Assembly: GCA_007844125.1 (NCBI GenBank)
Contig: CM017556.1
Coordinates: 25,833,714 to 25,897,713, forward strand
Direction: 5' to 3'
Origin: Sinonovacula constricta
Taxonomy: Eukaryota > Mollusca > Bivalvia > Cardiida > Solecurtidae
DNA length: 64,000 nucleotides
A model generated the notes under the pieces. That model was not told where the DNA came from. It saw only the letters and a list, made by a program, of their open reading frames with translations, and searched no databases. A program made the translations under genes and the position numbers. Below, one piece after another: positions 43,301 through 57,500 of the stretch; positions within the stretch are counted from its first letter, which is position 1; each line of letters opens with the position of its first letter.

Positions 43301-46300
43301 TGTAAGGGATCATACAGTAAACAACCCACATTATCACTAACATTAAAGTTTATGGCTGTGTGTAAAACTTTAAATTTTAAGTTGTTCATATAAGAACTTA
43401 ATCTGGCTTATTTTCTTGAAATTTCTTTATTCCATAAATGATGTATAGAACAAACAATTTAAGTCTAATGTATATTTATTACTTTATTGTAGATTACTTT
43501 GATCAAAGCTATAATTATATATCTTGCATATTCTTCTATTTGGTTTCAAAGTAGGTTTTCCTTAACTGTAACTGTTCGTGAATTTCCTGTTCTTACTTCA
43601 CATGATTGGAGAAGGTAATTTCCTGCCTTCAAACTCCATGCTGAAGTGATGACAATGAGAAAATTTAAATCTCATTTGCTATTCCCTCTTTATGCCATTG
43701 CAAGTTGGTAAAGACCTGTGTTTGTATCTTAACAATAAACATAGTTAATTTTTAGAATACTGTAAGTTTACACGTTTGTATTTAATTTTTATAATTTTTA
43801 AGACAACCTCAAGTACTTAAGCTTACTTATATCCAAATCAATCAAGATACAATTTCATGTGTATGTTATAGTCTCAAATATTCTCAAAAGTTTCAAAGGG
43901 GGAAATCTGAATTTCTCTGCAGTGACTACCAAAATACCAAATACCTAACCAAAAGGGAGGAGGAAAGTAGTATTTGAATAGTAAGAGTAACATCCCTTTA
44001 TAAACAAAAAAGTGGGAATTGTCAAATGGAGAGGAAGGATTTTCAGCATTTACAAACCCCTGTGACTTTGTATAACCAGTCATCAGGCGGTTTATACATG
44101 TACTTGGAGCTGTGTGCAGAAGGCTTGCTCAAAGACCAAAGTTGGGTTTTGGATTTGAAACCTTAGACACTCAGATCCAGGGTCAGATTTCTTTACCATT
44201 AGACCAAGAAGCTCCTTTAACATTATATTATCAGTGCAATAAGTATATGTACATCCAATTCTTACTTTTATCACTCTTTTAAAAAAGACGTTACGTATTT
44301 GCAGACAATTGGTTACACCGCTCTGCCTTCATCTAGACTTTGTTTGTATTCTAGGCCATCTGATCGATATACCGGTATGTTATATTACCAGTCTGTAAAT
44401 GAAAACATGTCTAAGAGAAAACGAAAATCAATTAATGTAATAAAGTTTTTGTTTCTTGAGTATATTTACCAGAGCATTTGATGAAGAGAAGAAGTTTGCC
44501 ATTTATGCAAAGGCTAGAAAATTAAATTTTTATCATTTTTAAAACAAGAATACAGTCTTTTATTGCAAATATAATGTTCCCACAGGGGATAACATCTACA
44601 TGTATATTCAATTTCTCATATTGCCTTGCAAATTATTTTAAATTTATTCTTTGTTTTTGTTAGATCCTCTTGTAAATTATTGTACAAGAAACATATTTTC
44701 CTCTGTTGAAAATGAATGTATTTCACTTAATAATATTGATTTGAATTGTGTTCATTTCATCATTTTGTAAAGTTTGACTGCTTTTTTCTTACTGCAGGAA
44801 TTGTCATATAATTTTGCTTCTGCTTCTGGAAGTCAACATGACACTAGTGCTGTCATTGATACGTCAAAAAGCGTATCGATGATATCGATATATCGAAAGA
44901 AATATATCGTCGATATATCGACATATCGAAGGGAAATTGGAGAAATTGTAATTCTTATTTAATTACTGCCTAGAATGCACATTTTGTGTAAACTTATGCA
45001 TAGTGTTCTTGTTTAATATATTTTCCACTAACATTCTTGTACTTAAAGAATGATATTCAACAGTTATTTTCAAATTAAATGTTGAAAAATAGTTTTTAAT
45101 TTTTTATAACTTATCCAAAGATGAAAACGAAATAAACAAAATAATAAAAACATTTACGTAAACATCAGAAGTAAAATGTCACCAGTCAGGTACATCAAGT
45201 CATAAACTTATATGATAGTGTTACAATGTAAAGACATTCACATTGTCATGTGTATGCAAGCATAGTATAATACTGTTTAGAAACATTTTTCCATTATGTA
45301 CAACCCCCCTTTAGCATAAGTCATAAACAATCTTCCCCCACTTAAAACATATAAGCTGACTTATAACTTGAGCTGACGATAGTTGTGGTATAAGAACACC
45401 AGCATGTCTGCGTTTTCTGTAGTGAGCTATGATCGTGTTTGTTTTTTTTAAATGATGTTTCTTGCTATAAAGAACACACGTTCTGAAGGCACTCTAGTTG
45501 CAGGTACACGAAGATAGTCGATGGCCATTTTGGAAAGTCTAGGGAACTCCAATTGATGCCCGCCCCACTACTCAATTGGACACAAAATTTTTAAATTTTA
45601 ACAGAAAAATAGAGTATTTTGTTAATTTCTTTTACAAATTGATAAATTCATGATCTTGCAACTGTCTCTTATCTTTAATACAACATCGTCAAATTGTTAA
45701 TGATATGTTAAGCACTTGGAAGTTTTTTTAAGAATTGTCTAATTTTTGAACGCTGTCAATGGTAGTACTTTACAACAGTTCCCTCCCTTTCATACAACAA
45801 TCTGTAGACTTCCGGTTGACGAAAAATGTTGATTTTAACAATTTTTTTAAACTTTTTTCTTTCTATTTTTTTTCCCGCTGATATATCGATATTTTGAAAT
45901 GCGTATCGATATATCGCTATTTTAAAATATGTATCGATATATCAATATTGGCCGAATCGGTGACGGCCCAACATGACACTAACCTCTGATATTTAATGTT
46001 AAAAAAGGAATTATTTCTTTCACATTAATTAAGTATTAATTTGGTCAAACTCATCACCTGTCTCAATGAAAAAAGGTCTTTTTGTATCAATACCTGCTGC
46101 AGAATGATAGAGTGACCTTGACCTTTGGAGCTATGAACTAAAAGCAGAGTATTGATTATAATATCAATTGTATAATCAGTTTTGTGTATTTTTACCATCT
46201 GCATGTGCTGTCTGGACTAGAATAGTTCATATTATATAGAATATGGATATGACCTTGACCTTTGAAGTAAAAGTTGGCCTTTTTAGATAAGAATTAAAAT

Positions 46301-49300
46301 AGAGCAAAATAAAGCAAACATATTAATTGTCAATACAGGTGCTATCTGGTTTGATTCTGTTCCCTTACCTACAACAGGAAGTTTATCACTAGAGTTGAGA
46401 GACATAATTACAATGTTAATATAACATAGCAAAGAAAAAAACAATCTACATAAAATGTTTAGTCTTTTGACCTTTCCGCAGGTGTTAACTCTGGTCTTGA
46501 AAGGTTTTTTTCTACCTACCACAGGAAGCTGCAGTTACCTTGACCTTTGGCGTGAGTTTGACCTTTCCAGATAAGGATTGTAAATTAAATTTATTATAAA
46601 TATATTGGAACTTACATCATGTCTACAGTTTCTGTCCAGTCCAGGATGGTTCCCGTACCTACTGCATGAATCAATCTAGACAGTGATCACTGATTTTGAG
46701 GCTGACCTTTATAGATAATGGTTAATACTTTCATAAAAATATTATAATTAATTTGATATTCACCATTAATTAACATGTGTATATTTTCTTGTTGCCAGGT
46801 GCTGTCAGGTTTTGGATGGTTCCCATACCTACTGCAGGAAGCTACAATGACCTTGACCTCTGGAGTTGAGGCTGGTCCCAGGCTTCAACTTTTCTGGAAG
46901 TGGTTCCAGACTCACACATTGGACCTCTTGACTCAGACAGATAGGTAAGTCACTTCAGTATCTGAACATGCAATGGAAACGATACAAGTCAGCATATTCT
47001 TTACATAAGCAATATAGGTCAACTCTTAACCTGCTGAGCGCAAATTGATTAGGCTTTGGCAAGTATTGTGGATCTAGATCAGTGGGCTTTTACTGAAAGC
47101 TGTCTGATCAGGAACTGCACTTTTTGCCTGACTCCCTTACCAGGTACCAAGGCCTTGGGTTCAAACCCGAACCGCGACATACCAAAGTCATAAAAAATGG
47201 TAGTGGTATACTCCCTTGCTAATGCTCAAGTAAATACAAGGGTAGTTCCATGACTGGTTGGCCCGGTATCAGGATAATGTGACTGGGTGTGGTAACATGT
47301 CAGGTGTTCACAGCATGCTATACACAGTAAAGGCAGCACTATATCTGCTTCTAGTGTACACCATCTCTACTTAACTGAAATATTGTTGGTGGGACGATAA
47401 ACCCAACAAAACAAAATTCCCTTTCAATACATATTTCATGTAGTTATTTTTACCAGAAAAACTATTAATTTGTATGTTATCTTAAAATTTAGCATAATAA
47501 TGGTCAACATTTTTCACTTCTTTCACAGTGGTGAATCCACCAAGTTCAGCACTATTATTGATGTCCTGGACAGTCTGTTGGGCAGTGACGACTCCCACTG
47601 GAGGCGGTTCATCACTTTCCTTCAGTCAGTCGGTCACCCCAGCCCCTTCTGTGATGAGACAGTAGCCAGTCTCAATGTGCAGGCATTGGAGCTTCTTAGG
47701 GTACTCTGTTGTCATGGAAACAAAATGGATGCCTCCCAGTGCAAAAAAGTGAAGGTCATGACAGAGCATCGCCAGTGTCTGCTGGATATGTATAGAGTTG
47801 TGGCAGATGTAGCCTCGCAAGAAGATACAGCTGCGATAGGTAGGTTGGTAGGCCTATTACATAATTGTGAGAAGGCCTGTAACCATGACTTTTGGGAATT
47901 TTTCTGCCAAAAGTGATTGTTTTTAGAAAGTTGCTAAAATGTCCTGTATTTGGAATATTAAATTTTATAATATTCTTGCAAAATCTAGCTCATAAACAAA
48001 CCAAGGACAGATTCTCTTCCATTATGTAGCGTGCACCAAATTTAAAATTCTTGCACATTTTGTTTTGGTATTTAATAAGCATATCTTTTTGTCCCCAGTT
48101 TTTGGGTATTTTTCTTTCCTAACTTCGAAGAAATATAATTGAACCATTCAAAGTATGACCAATATGCTATTAAATTGACTTACAGAAAAAAAAACTGGTT
48201 AGTACAGTATGGTCTCCAAATAACAGTCTATAGTAGAGACTTGATCACCTTGAGGTTGATTCATAACCAATCTTTACATGTTTACCATTCACAATATCAT
48301 TTTCTGTATTATTATATATCTGCATACTTGTGTACTATTCATAGGGTTTTATTATGTAGTTTAATTATATTATAGTTTATCATTGGCTCAAACTTGCATT
48401 CACTAATAATATTTTTGCTCTCAGTTTTTATAAAACTTTACCAAATCCTGTCGAGAAAATGTTTCTTATTACATCATCACATGTATCATTTTTACGCCCT
48501 CTTGGTGCTGAATTAAGTAATCTCATTGTCTCTACATCCATCTGTACATTCATCTTCGTGGTGGTTGTGTCTCAGTCATATGTTTGATATCATTATAGCA
48601 CTTCAATCGATCTTCACCATCTTATTAATATACATATAAAGGTGTGTCCCACATCATATTTGCAAGGGCTACCTTCATGGTTAATGTCATATTTAAGGTC
48701 ACTGCATCTTCAGGGATATTTGTCTATTGGAGTGACATTTCTTTGGGTTTTTTTCAGAATCGGCAGAAGCAGCTTTGGAATCATTTCGTGAGATTCTGAA
48801 GAAGAACAGACTCGTATCCCAGTTGGAAATAACTTCTGAACCCATGGAAGAGGGTCAGATGATTCAACCAGTGAAAACAGAGGACATACCATTCAAGGAA
48901 ACTCTCCCATTAGACTTTGTGCAGTTATGGCCCTTGTTTGAGTACTTGTCAACCATTGAAGGATGGGAAATTGTCAACAGGTCTGCAGCTGATAGCGACA
49001 CATTGTCAACGTTCATAGACTTTCTGTGTCAATACACCACGGTGGATGCCAAGGTCATCGAGCTCTTCATATCTGCAGAAAACAAAAAGGTAGATTGTTA
49101 AAATACAAGTGATGTTGTTTTTTTCATTGCACTGTAGCTGTCTGGCCTCATTTTGTCCTACTTACTGATGTGAGCCAGCATTGAATAAAGGTCAAATTGC
49201 AACATGTCCCATAATTCTCAAGTGAACCTTATCATGATGTCACTGAAGGAAATTGTTACATTGTATAAGCAAAGGGTTGGATAGAAAAAAATAAAATCTT

Positions 49301-52300
49301 GCATAAGGCATTGAAGTATTAGACCACCATTATAATATTCTTGCTCATCTGCACTGGAAATGCAATATTTTAGTGACAAGTGAATGCTTGGGGTTTCAAG
49401 ACCCAGGGCATGAGCTGCTAAATTTCTACAAAAGGGTAGTTGTGTAAATCTTTTGATTATCATTTTTTATAGAGCAAATATAAGGATAGATCATTGGCTG
49501 ACTTGCCAGTGTTTGGATAATATGACCTGGTGTGATATCATTTAATGTTAACTGATAACTAAAAATACAGTACATTCTAGCAGCAGCTGTGATCTGTTTA
49601 TGTTAGTTCAGAAGTTCATCTAGTTACCTTTGCAGGAAATTTTGAGCCAATAACTCAGAGTTAGCATCTAAACTTCAACATAGTTTATTGATTAGTGTAC
49701 TTTGCTGAATGTGAGCTTTTGTCCCGTTCGGTCCCAAAAAGTGAAAAATTCCTTGCAGCATAAATATATTAAACTGTTCATGCCAAATGCTGTGAGAAAA
49801 AATGTATTATTATCAAAACATGGTAGGCAAAGTGTTAAACTTCTTTTCACCAGGCCCCTGAGCAAATGTTACTGGGCTGTATACTGGAGTTACTGAGGAA
49901 GTCACCTGCAGTGGCCTCCCCTGAACTCTGGCTGAACTGGAGTGACACTTCCCAACCCATGGAAGATGTTCAAAGGTCCCAGGTAAGTTGATTTGAAATG
50001 CCTTTATTATGCCACTAGGTTCTAAGTGTTTGGGACCATACTAGAGTCAGTTTGTTGGGCTCTCTGTGCACTTTTTGGTGAAATATATCCACTTTCATCT
50101 TAGGGCTCTATCAATATCTGGGTGAGCATTTATTGTCAATGATGATAATTTTTATTCACTACCAAACTCTCAACATGCAAAGCAGGATTTATGAGGCCGA
50201 TGCCTAGGCAAAAAGTCTAGACTCAGATCAACTAGCTATGTCTAGAAATAAATTTAATAGATAATTAACAATCGAAACCAAGTTATGGATTAACAACTCT
50301 ATGCAAAGGAACATTTATATTCATGAAATAATTATTAACCACTGTCCAGTCTTAAACACAGTTGTTGTTTTTCAGAAATCTTTCCATCAGCCAACACTTG
50401 CATGTACTATGTATGAGCTGCTGTCACGTGCAGATACCAGTGTCACCATAGCAACTCCAGCTAACACTAAACTGAACTCATCACTGAAAACCTACAAGGA
50501 GGAGCTCACTCAACTTAACCACATTTCCCGCCATATTTGGGCTCATGCACCATTCTACAACAGTAAGAAAAGACAGACATAGTAAGTGCTTTTGAATGTC
50601 AAATAAAACAAATCTTGTGTTCTTTAAACAAGATATGCATTGCTTTGTTTTTTCGATCAAATACATTTAATTACCTCAAGATGACTAAACAGTTGTTTGG
50701 AAAATGATCCACCCTCCACAACAAACACAAAACCTACTCCAAAATATATTTTCATTTGAAAGAACTGTATATCGTTTGAGCTAAACAAGTTATTGCAACA
50801 TTTGGTCATATATTATTCCAAATGTTTTACAATTGTCATTACATAAAAGATATAAAGAAACAAAAAGTAAAGTGAATCAATTACTTAGTTTTAAGGACTT
50901 GTTGGGATTGAGACTTCAATGAATAGTCTCCCATGAATAATCTCTACATGTCAGAAGGTCCTTTCATTTGTTTTTCTTGGGTTTTATGCTTGTGCTCTTT
51001 TGAGTGTATTTTGACTTTTCTGCCTTTCTTGTAATACCCAGGTTTGCCATCACCAACAAACACATTCATTTTCTTTTTGTAATAACATATCTCTATAAGT
51101 ATTTAAATGAATTTTAACCTTATATTTATGCGAAAGTAAGAAACTTCACTGTTTGTAATTGCAATATGTACAATAGAACAGATGACAAAGTCCAAGAATT
51201 CCAACTAAAAGGACCTACCTACTGTTTGGAATTCCTTGGATATTTTTACTACATTGTAACAAGGGAGACAATTTCCATTTCACCAATGTACCTTATTAAT
51301 GGCAACATTTTATCTTAACTTTGAACCAGCTAAGCATAGGTTGATTAGGCTTCGGTCAATGACGTCCATATAAGCCAGTTTCTACTGCTATCTTCACTAT
51401 TTCCTGCCAGGTCTGTAGCAAAATGTCTTGCTACCTTAGCCTGCAGTCGTTATTAAATAACAATTCTTGTTAATAGCTTTTGAATAACCATAGCCTGTTC
51501 AGGGGTGACCGTTGAACTTTTGTGTTTACTGTTTTAGTTACCTGGACAAAACAAGCTTTTGTCAGCTTTGGATGAAAACTCTTCATTGCTTAAGTCCTCT
51601 TTTGGAATCTGATGCCAAAGAAATTTTCACCAAGCTCTTGGGTGAGACAGATCTAACTTCTGCCAGCACCCTATCACAACTGGAGCAGCTTGTGAGTTCA
51701 TCCCAGATCCTGAATCCCACACGGTTTAAAGCCTGCATAGAGGCTGTCCAAAGCCTTGCAATAGACACCACAGGTAACCTAGCAACCCTTGGAGAGGCTT
51801 GGGTGCATCTAGGTCATATGAATGTGGAACTGCTAACGCCAGCAGGTCCTGTAGATCCAGTGGAGAAGACGGCCATCAAACTGAAACTTCTCACCGAAGA
51901 GGTAAGAAAAAGGAATATGTTTAGATATATTTCTGGAAATGTTTTAACTGCAAAAGCTCGTTTTTTTAAAGAAGTCACGATTATCTAAAGAATGATCTGC
52001 TCTGAGGGGTAAAACATTCAGAAAAGGATGGGTGATGTCTGTGATGGTATGAGTACTGTATCATGTTATAATTTGCTTGTAAATAACTGTCTAAGGAAAG
52101 TAACAATTCTTATGTGACATTTTCTTTGTTTAGCTACAAGAAACTAAGACAGAGCTTGAGGTGTTGTCTGCCCATCACAGACTGGTTACAGGCCAGGAGT
52201 TGACCACCCTTCCCAGTGGACTGGTCCACCCTCGTGTCTGCCACCTGGTGGTCAGGATACATGAGATCACTCAACAGATACAGGAGCTGCAGCAGCAGAT

Positions 52301-54520
52301 GGCATTCAGACCTACTCCATCTCAGGTAGGAAAAACAATTTTTTGTGTCGCCTGAAAAGGCGACATATAGGGATTACTTTGTCGGCGGCGGCATCCGGAT
52401 TTCCTTGTCCGGAGCCTAACTTTGTCACCTTAGGTCCAAATGACTCCAAACTCGGTATGCATGTTTCTGGCATTGACTTGAAGTGCAGTGCACAAGAACT
52501 GTAACTCTACCTTGTTCCGTTTTTGAATTATTCCCCTTTGATTGATTTTTATAGAGCATTTCTTGTCTGGAGTGTAACTTTGTCACCGTAGGTCCAAATG
52601 ACTCCAAACTTGGTATGCATGTTTCTGGCAATGACTCAAAGTACAGTGCACAAGAACGGTAACTCTACTTTCTTCTGTTTTTTAGTTATTCCCCTTTGAT
52701 TGATTTTACAGAGCATTTCTTGTCCGGAGCCTAACTTTGTCACCGTAGGTCCAAATGATTCCAAACTTGGTATGCATGTTTCTGGCAATGACTCGAAGTG
52801 CAGCACACAAGAATCGTAACTCTACCTTGTTCCGTTTTTGAATTATTCCCCTTTTATTGATTTTTATAGAGCATTTCTTGTCCGGAGTGTAACTTTGTCA
52901 CTGTAGGTCCAAATGACTCCAAACTTGGTATGCATGTTTCTGGCAATGACTCAAAGTACAGTTCACAAAATGGGCAACTCTACCTTCTTCTGTTTTTTAG
53001 TTATTCCCCTTGATTGATTTTACAGAGCATTTCTTGTCCGGAGCCTAACTTTGTCACCATAGGTCCAAATGACTCCAAACTTGGTATGCATGTTTCTGGC
53101 AATGACTTGAAGTGCAGGGCACAAGAACCGTAACTCTACCTTGTTCCGTTTTTGAATTAATCCCCTTTGATTGATTTTTTTAGAGCATTTCTTGTCCAGA
53201 GCCTAACTTTGTCACTGTAGGTTCAAATGACTCCAAACTTGGTATGCATGTTTCTGGTAATGACTCAAAGTACAGTGCACAAGATGAGTAACTCTTCCTT
53301 CTTCCGTTTTTTAGTTACTCCCATTTGATTGATTTTTGTGTGCAGGTTTTTTGCAATGAGACAATTAAAAGGTTATTTTGTATGTGAATTTTTTGCAAAT
53401 ACATCGCTAATATCTGTACAACAAAAAACTAATTAACATTTTTTATGTCGACTTACAAAATTTTCGTCAGGCGACACATCCGACTCGCAGAGTTCTAGTT
53501 TATAATGGGCTTTGATTTTGCTTTGGCAATAAAAAAATACCACTGAAAGATTTTCCATTACCGCATGTTGAAAAGTATTGTAAGTGCTGTGCCAAGGCGA
53601 ACCTTTCTCTCATGCTGAACCAATTAACCAATTCCATATTCAAGCATCAAAATTGAAAACGTAAGTGTCTCATCCAGTGATTTTTGCCCTATTTTACTGG
53701 CTACGTCCCAATATGATGAAAATACAGTGTTGTTCTGAGTAAATCTTTTAAATTTCCGCAGTGAAAGTTAGACAGCCTTAACTACCCAATTTCAGACTAG
53801 GCTACCAATTTTTCATAAATACTAACTTGATCAGGCTTGAATTTTTTTCAATACATATCACAATGTTTTCTGCAGTCTATTGTAACACCATGTTTGAAAG
53901 GGATTTGATTGTATGGCCAATTACAGATGGATATTGAACTGTTTAACTAAATTAATATTGTAGTTTATAGTCATGATTCTTCAGTTTTCTCAATTATCTA
54001 GGAGATTACTTATTTCCCAATTGGGAAGGTATGTAAATAGATTTAATACACTGTCAGCAAAGCTTGTAGGGCAAAGTCATTTATTGAGGAAAGGTAAATC
54101 TTGTATAAAGAAAAACATTTTAAGCTGTTGAACTGCAATTAACTTCCTTTTTATAATTCTTCAGATCTTCTCTAGCTGAAAACTTTTTATTATGTGCTTG
54201 TCATCTTTTATTGATCTATATTCCAGTACCCGAGGTTACTGAGTGATGTCCAGAACTACATGTCCAGTGTTGGCTCACTCACTACGGTCCATCAGCTGAT
54301 CAAACGATGCCACCAATGTCTTCGTCGCCATGGAACTGATGGCACTGTCCTGCAGGAAATTGAATTATGGGTGATGTCACAGGAGAGATTCCTTGACATG
54401 CTGCAAAAAGAATATCCCCTGTACAGAGATGTTGTACAACCTTTTATTGCAGCTGTCAGTCAGGTTGGTATACACATGGGGCAAGTTATGACCATATCTG
54501 CATAGGTCAAAAAATTGATT

Positions 54521-54555
<35 letters not shown>

Positions 54556-57500
54556 TATAAATATATAAATTTAACACCAAAAAGTACAGTTGAGGTTTTC
54601 TTTATTATAGTTAGGGGCGCCATGACGTAGTAGTAGAGTTACAGATTTGTAACTCCTCTGACTGCTTAGCCTCTCACCGAATGGGTTCCAGTCCCAGTCA
54701 GGGTGAAGGACTTAATATGGGAAGGTCTTCCAGCTGACTTGCAGTGCACCGATGCTTCTACCCAGACATTTGTCTGGGGTCTTGCTACACCAAATAGCTG
54801 GATGTTGCTATAATGATCATAATAGGTCGCTGCAATGTATTTAAAAAAAAAAACAGCAACATTTATTATAGTTAACTTTCTTGCTAAAAGACGTACTCAG
54901 GTAAAAGCTACCTAAGACAATGCATTCTAAATAGTCTAAGAGGAGCCCATGGCTGAGTGGTTAGTGTCACTGAATTGTTACTCCACCGACCCTCACCATG
55001 TGGGTTTAAGTCTGGGGAGGGAGGGAGAGAGAGAGAGAAAAAGACTTGCTTTTCCTTAAAAATCTTTTCATGCAATAAATCAATCCTAAAAGTTGCCATT
55101 TTGAATGGTCATAATTATATGTCTAAAATTGTAAAAAATATAGTATTTGACGGCAATTTAACATTTTAATTTATCATGTGATGTACATCACATGCTCAGT
55201 AAATAATTTTAATTCACAAGTTTGGGTTAAGTTCTATATGTTTGAAGGCACAATAAAATAAGGAAAAAAAAGTAATAATAATTTTTGTTTTTTCTGTGTT
55301 TATATAAATCCATTGATTGCAGGTGGTACATGGGATGCACCTGGTCTACTGTCATGTGAAGCAGCATCTCCAGCTTTGTAAACTGGTCAAGGATAGCCGA
55401 TCATTCAAGGCAAGTAGACATGTAGTTTTTCAAAGAAAGAAGTATCTTGTTTTATCTTTCTATCCCCTGAGCGATGACATATAACAATCGCACTGTCAAT
55501 CCATCTATGCTTATGTCTGTCCAGTTTCTGTCTTGTAGCCATAATGTTCATTTTATTTACAGTACTCCAATCAAACAGCACCACCTTACTGGCGTACACT
55601 TGAACCTGGTGGTATATATCACATTTACAAAGGCAACCCTTAAGAATGGGCATATTAAAGATCAAGTTTAAGGACGTTGCATCTTTGGCAGTGTATAACT
55701 ATTCCAGTGACATTTTTTCTTTCTTGTATCCTTAAAGAAATGCCTGAGAATTGACAGTTCAAGAATTTAGTGACATGAATGTTCTAATTGGGCGCAACTT
55801 AAATTGGGACCTTGGCATCATGTTATTGTTGCCATAGTAACCAAATAACTGTTATGGTCTATTTAACTTGGCTGCTGATGAGATTTGTTCTGATAAGTTA
55901 AATGAACTGTCAAATACAAATTGCCTCAGTTCAACCAATTTTTTTTCCCATGCATTCTTAAAACTAATGTAGGGATCAATTGCCATGTCCCTAATGTTGT
56001 TTTAGTATTGTTTAATATTTTTGTTAAAGTCCAACGGCGAGAAAAATGAAGCATGTTGTCTGCTGACAGCTCTTGTTGTTTTCAATTGCTTTGAATCAAT
56101 TATTGTCATTTATTGTTGAAAATTCTTATTTTTAATAAGTATGAGATTTGAAATTGTTCCAGCTGAAATGTGGTATAGCTATTATTTCATTGTTGTTTTT
56201 GGTTTATTGTATTTACCAATGTTTACTGCAGGTTTCAAATACTAAGCTAATTTTTCCAATACTTTTTTTTTTTATTACCTAGATTTGCATATTTAGTTAT
56301 ACTATGGGATCTTTCAGCAGTGTGTGTGTAAATATATAATTTACATTATTGTTGAACATATCCTATGGAAAAATGCAAGGCCCACTTAGATATAAAATAT
56401 GCATTTTCAACCATCAGGAAAGGAAGACTTCCTTTGAGAAGTTGGTGATTTCTGTCGGGAGGTTCCCAACCATATCTGCCCTCAACCCATCGTGTGTGAC
56501 CTTGGCAGCAACCTTGACCTCTGACCTTGCCACTGATCTCATCAAGGTAGCCATGCAAGGTCGTCAAACAGATGGAGATAACGAGATGGCCATTGTTTCT
56601 AACAGGCATGTAAAAAAACATATCTTTAGTTTAACCGTTTCCTGCATGTGTAAGCCATTTTATGCCTTTACAAACCATTCAAAATTATTAGCAAAATCTG
56701 CATGACTAAGGGTTTATGTGTAGACTGATTTTGCTTAAATCTTTTGTTACAAGTTGAAAATACATTTATTAAAATCCTTCTATCTCTTTTAAAGAAAAAC
56801 AACCAAGTCAGGTGAATTTTCAATATTACAGATGAACTATGAATGAAAGGGTTAACTACAGATTTTTTTCCAAAAATTTAAATGAATGTCCTATACCTTT
56901 GTCATCAGGAATTGTTTTAACAAAACAATGGCTTTTGCTAATTATCAGAAGATTACTTTTATTTATAAAAATAACCTTTTGTTTAAGAACAGTTTAGAAA
57001 TTGTTGTTCTTTTTTATTTGGATTTAGATTATGACTAAAATGTTATTTAAGTTGGGAATTTTGTGGAAATACTTTTTACCATGTGGATATGATGGAATGA
57101 CAACCACAAATTTGGAACAAAAATATAGCTGCAGATAAAAAGTAATTTGACTCAATGTATTGAAAAGGATATTTAATGGCAACATCTTTGTAAAAATTCT
57201 TAAACCACATATTTGTAAATAGTTTACAAATATCTAAGATAATTAATTGACCTGGAAAAAAATTTGGTAGCACTATTGTAAATTGCAGTAATTGTTTGTT
57301 TATCTGCTTTTTTCTGTCAAACATCCAACTTGAACTCTATTTTAATTGTGAAATCTTAAGAAATTCACTGAATATCATAAAAAGTCATAACTATAAATAA
57401 TTAACATCGAAAGCATACAGCAGACTATTATATGAGTTTGAAAGAAAAGTATAAGTATGTTGTCAGTTGATTTGCTTGGTCATGGCTTCTCCTTTTGATA

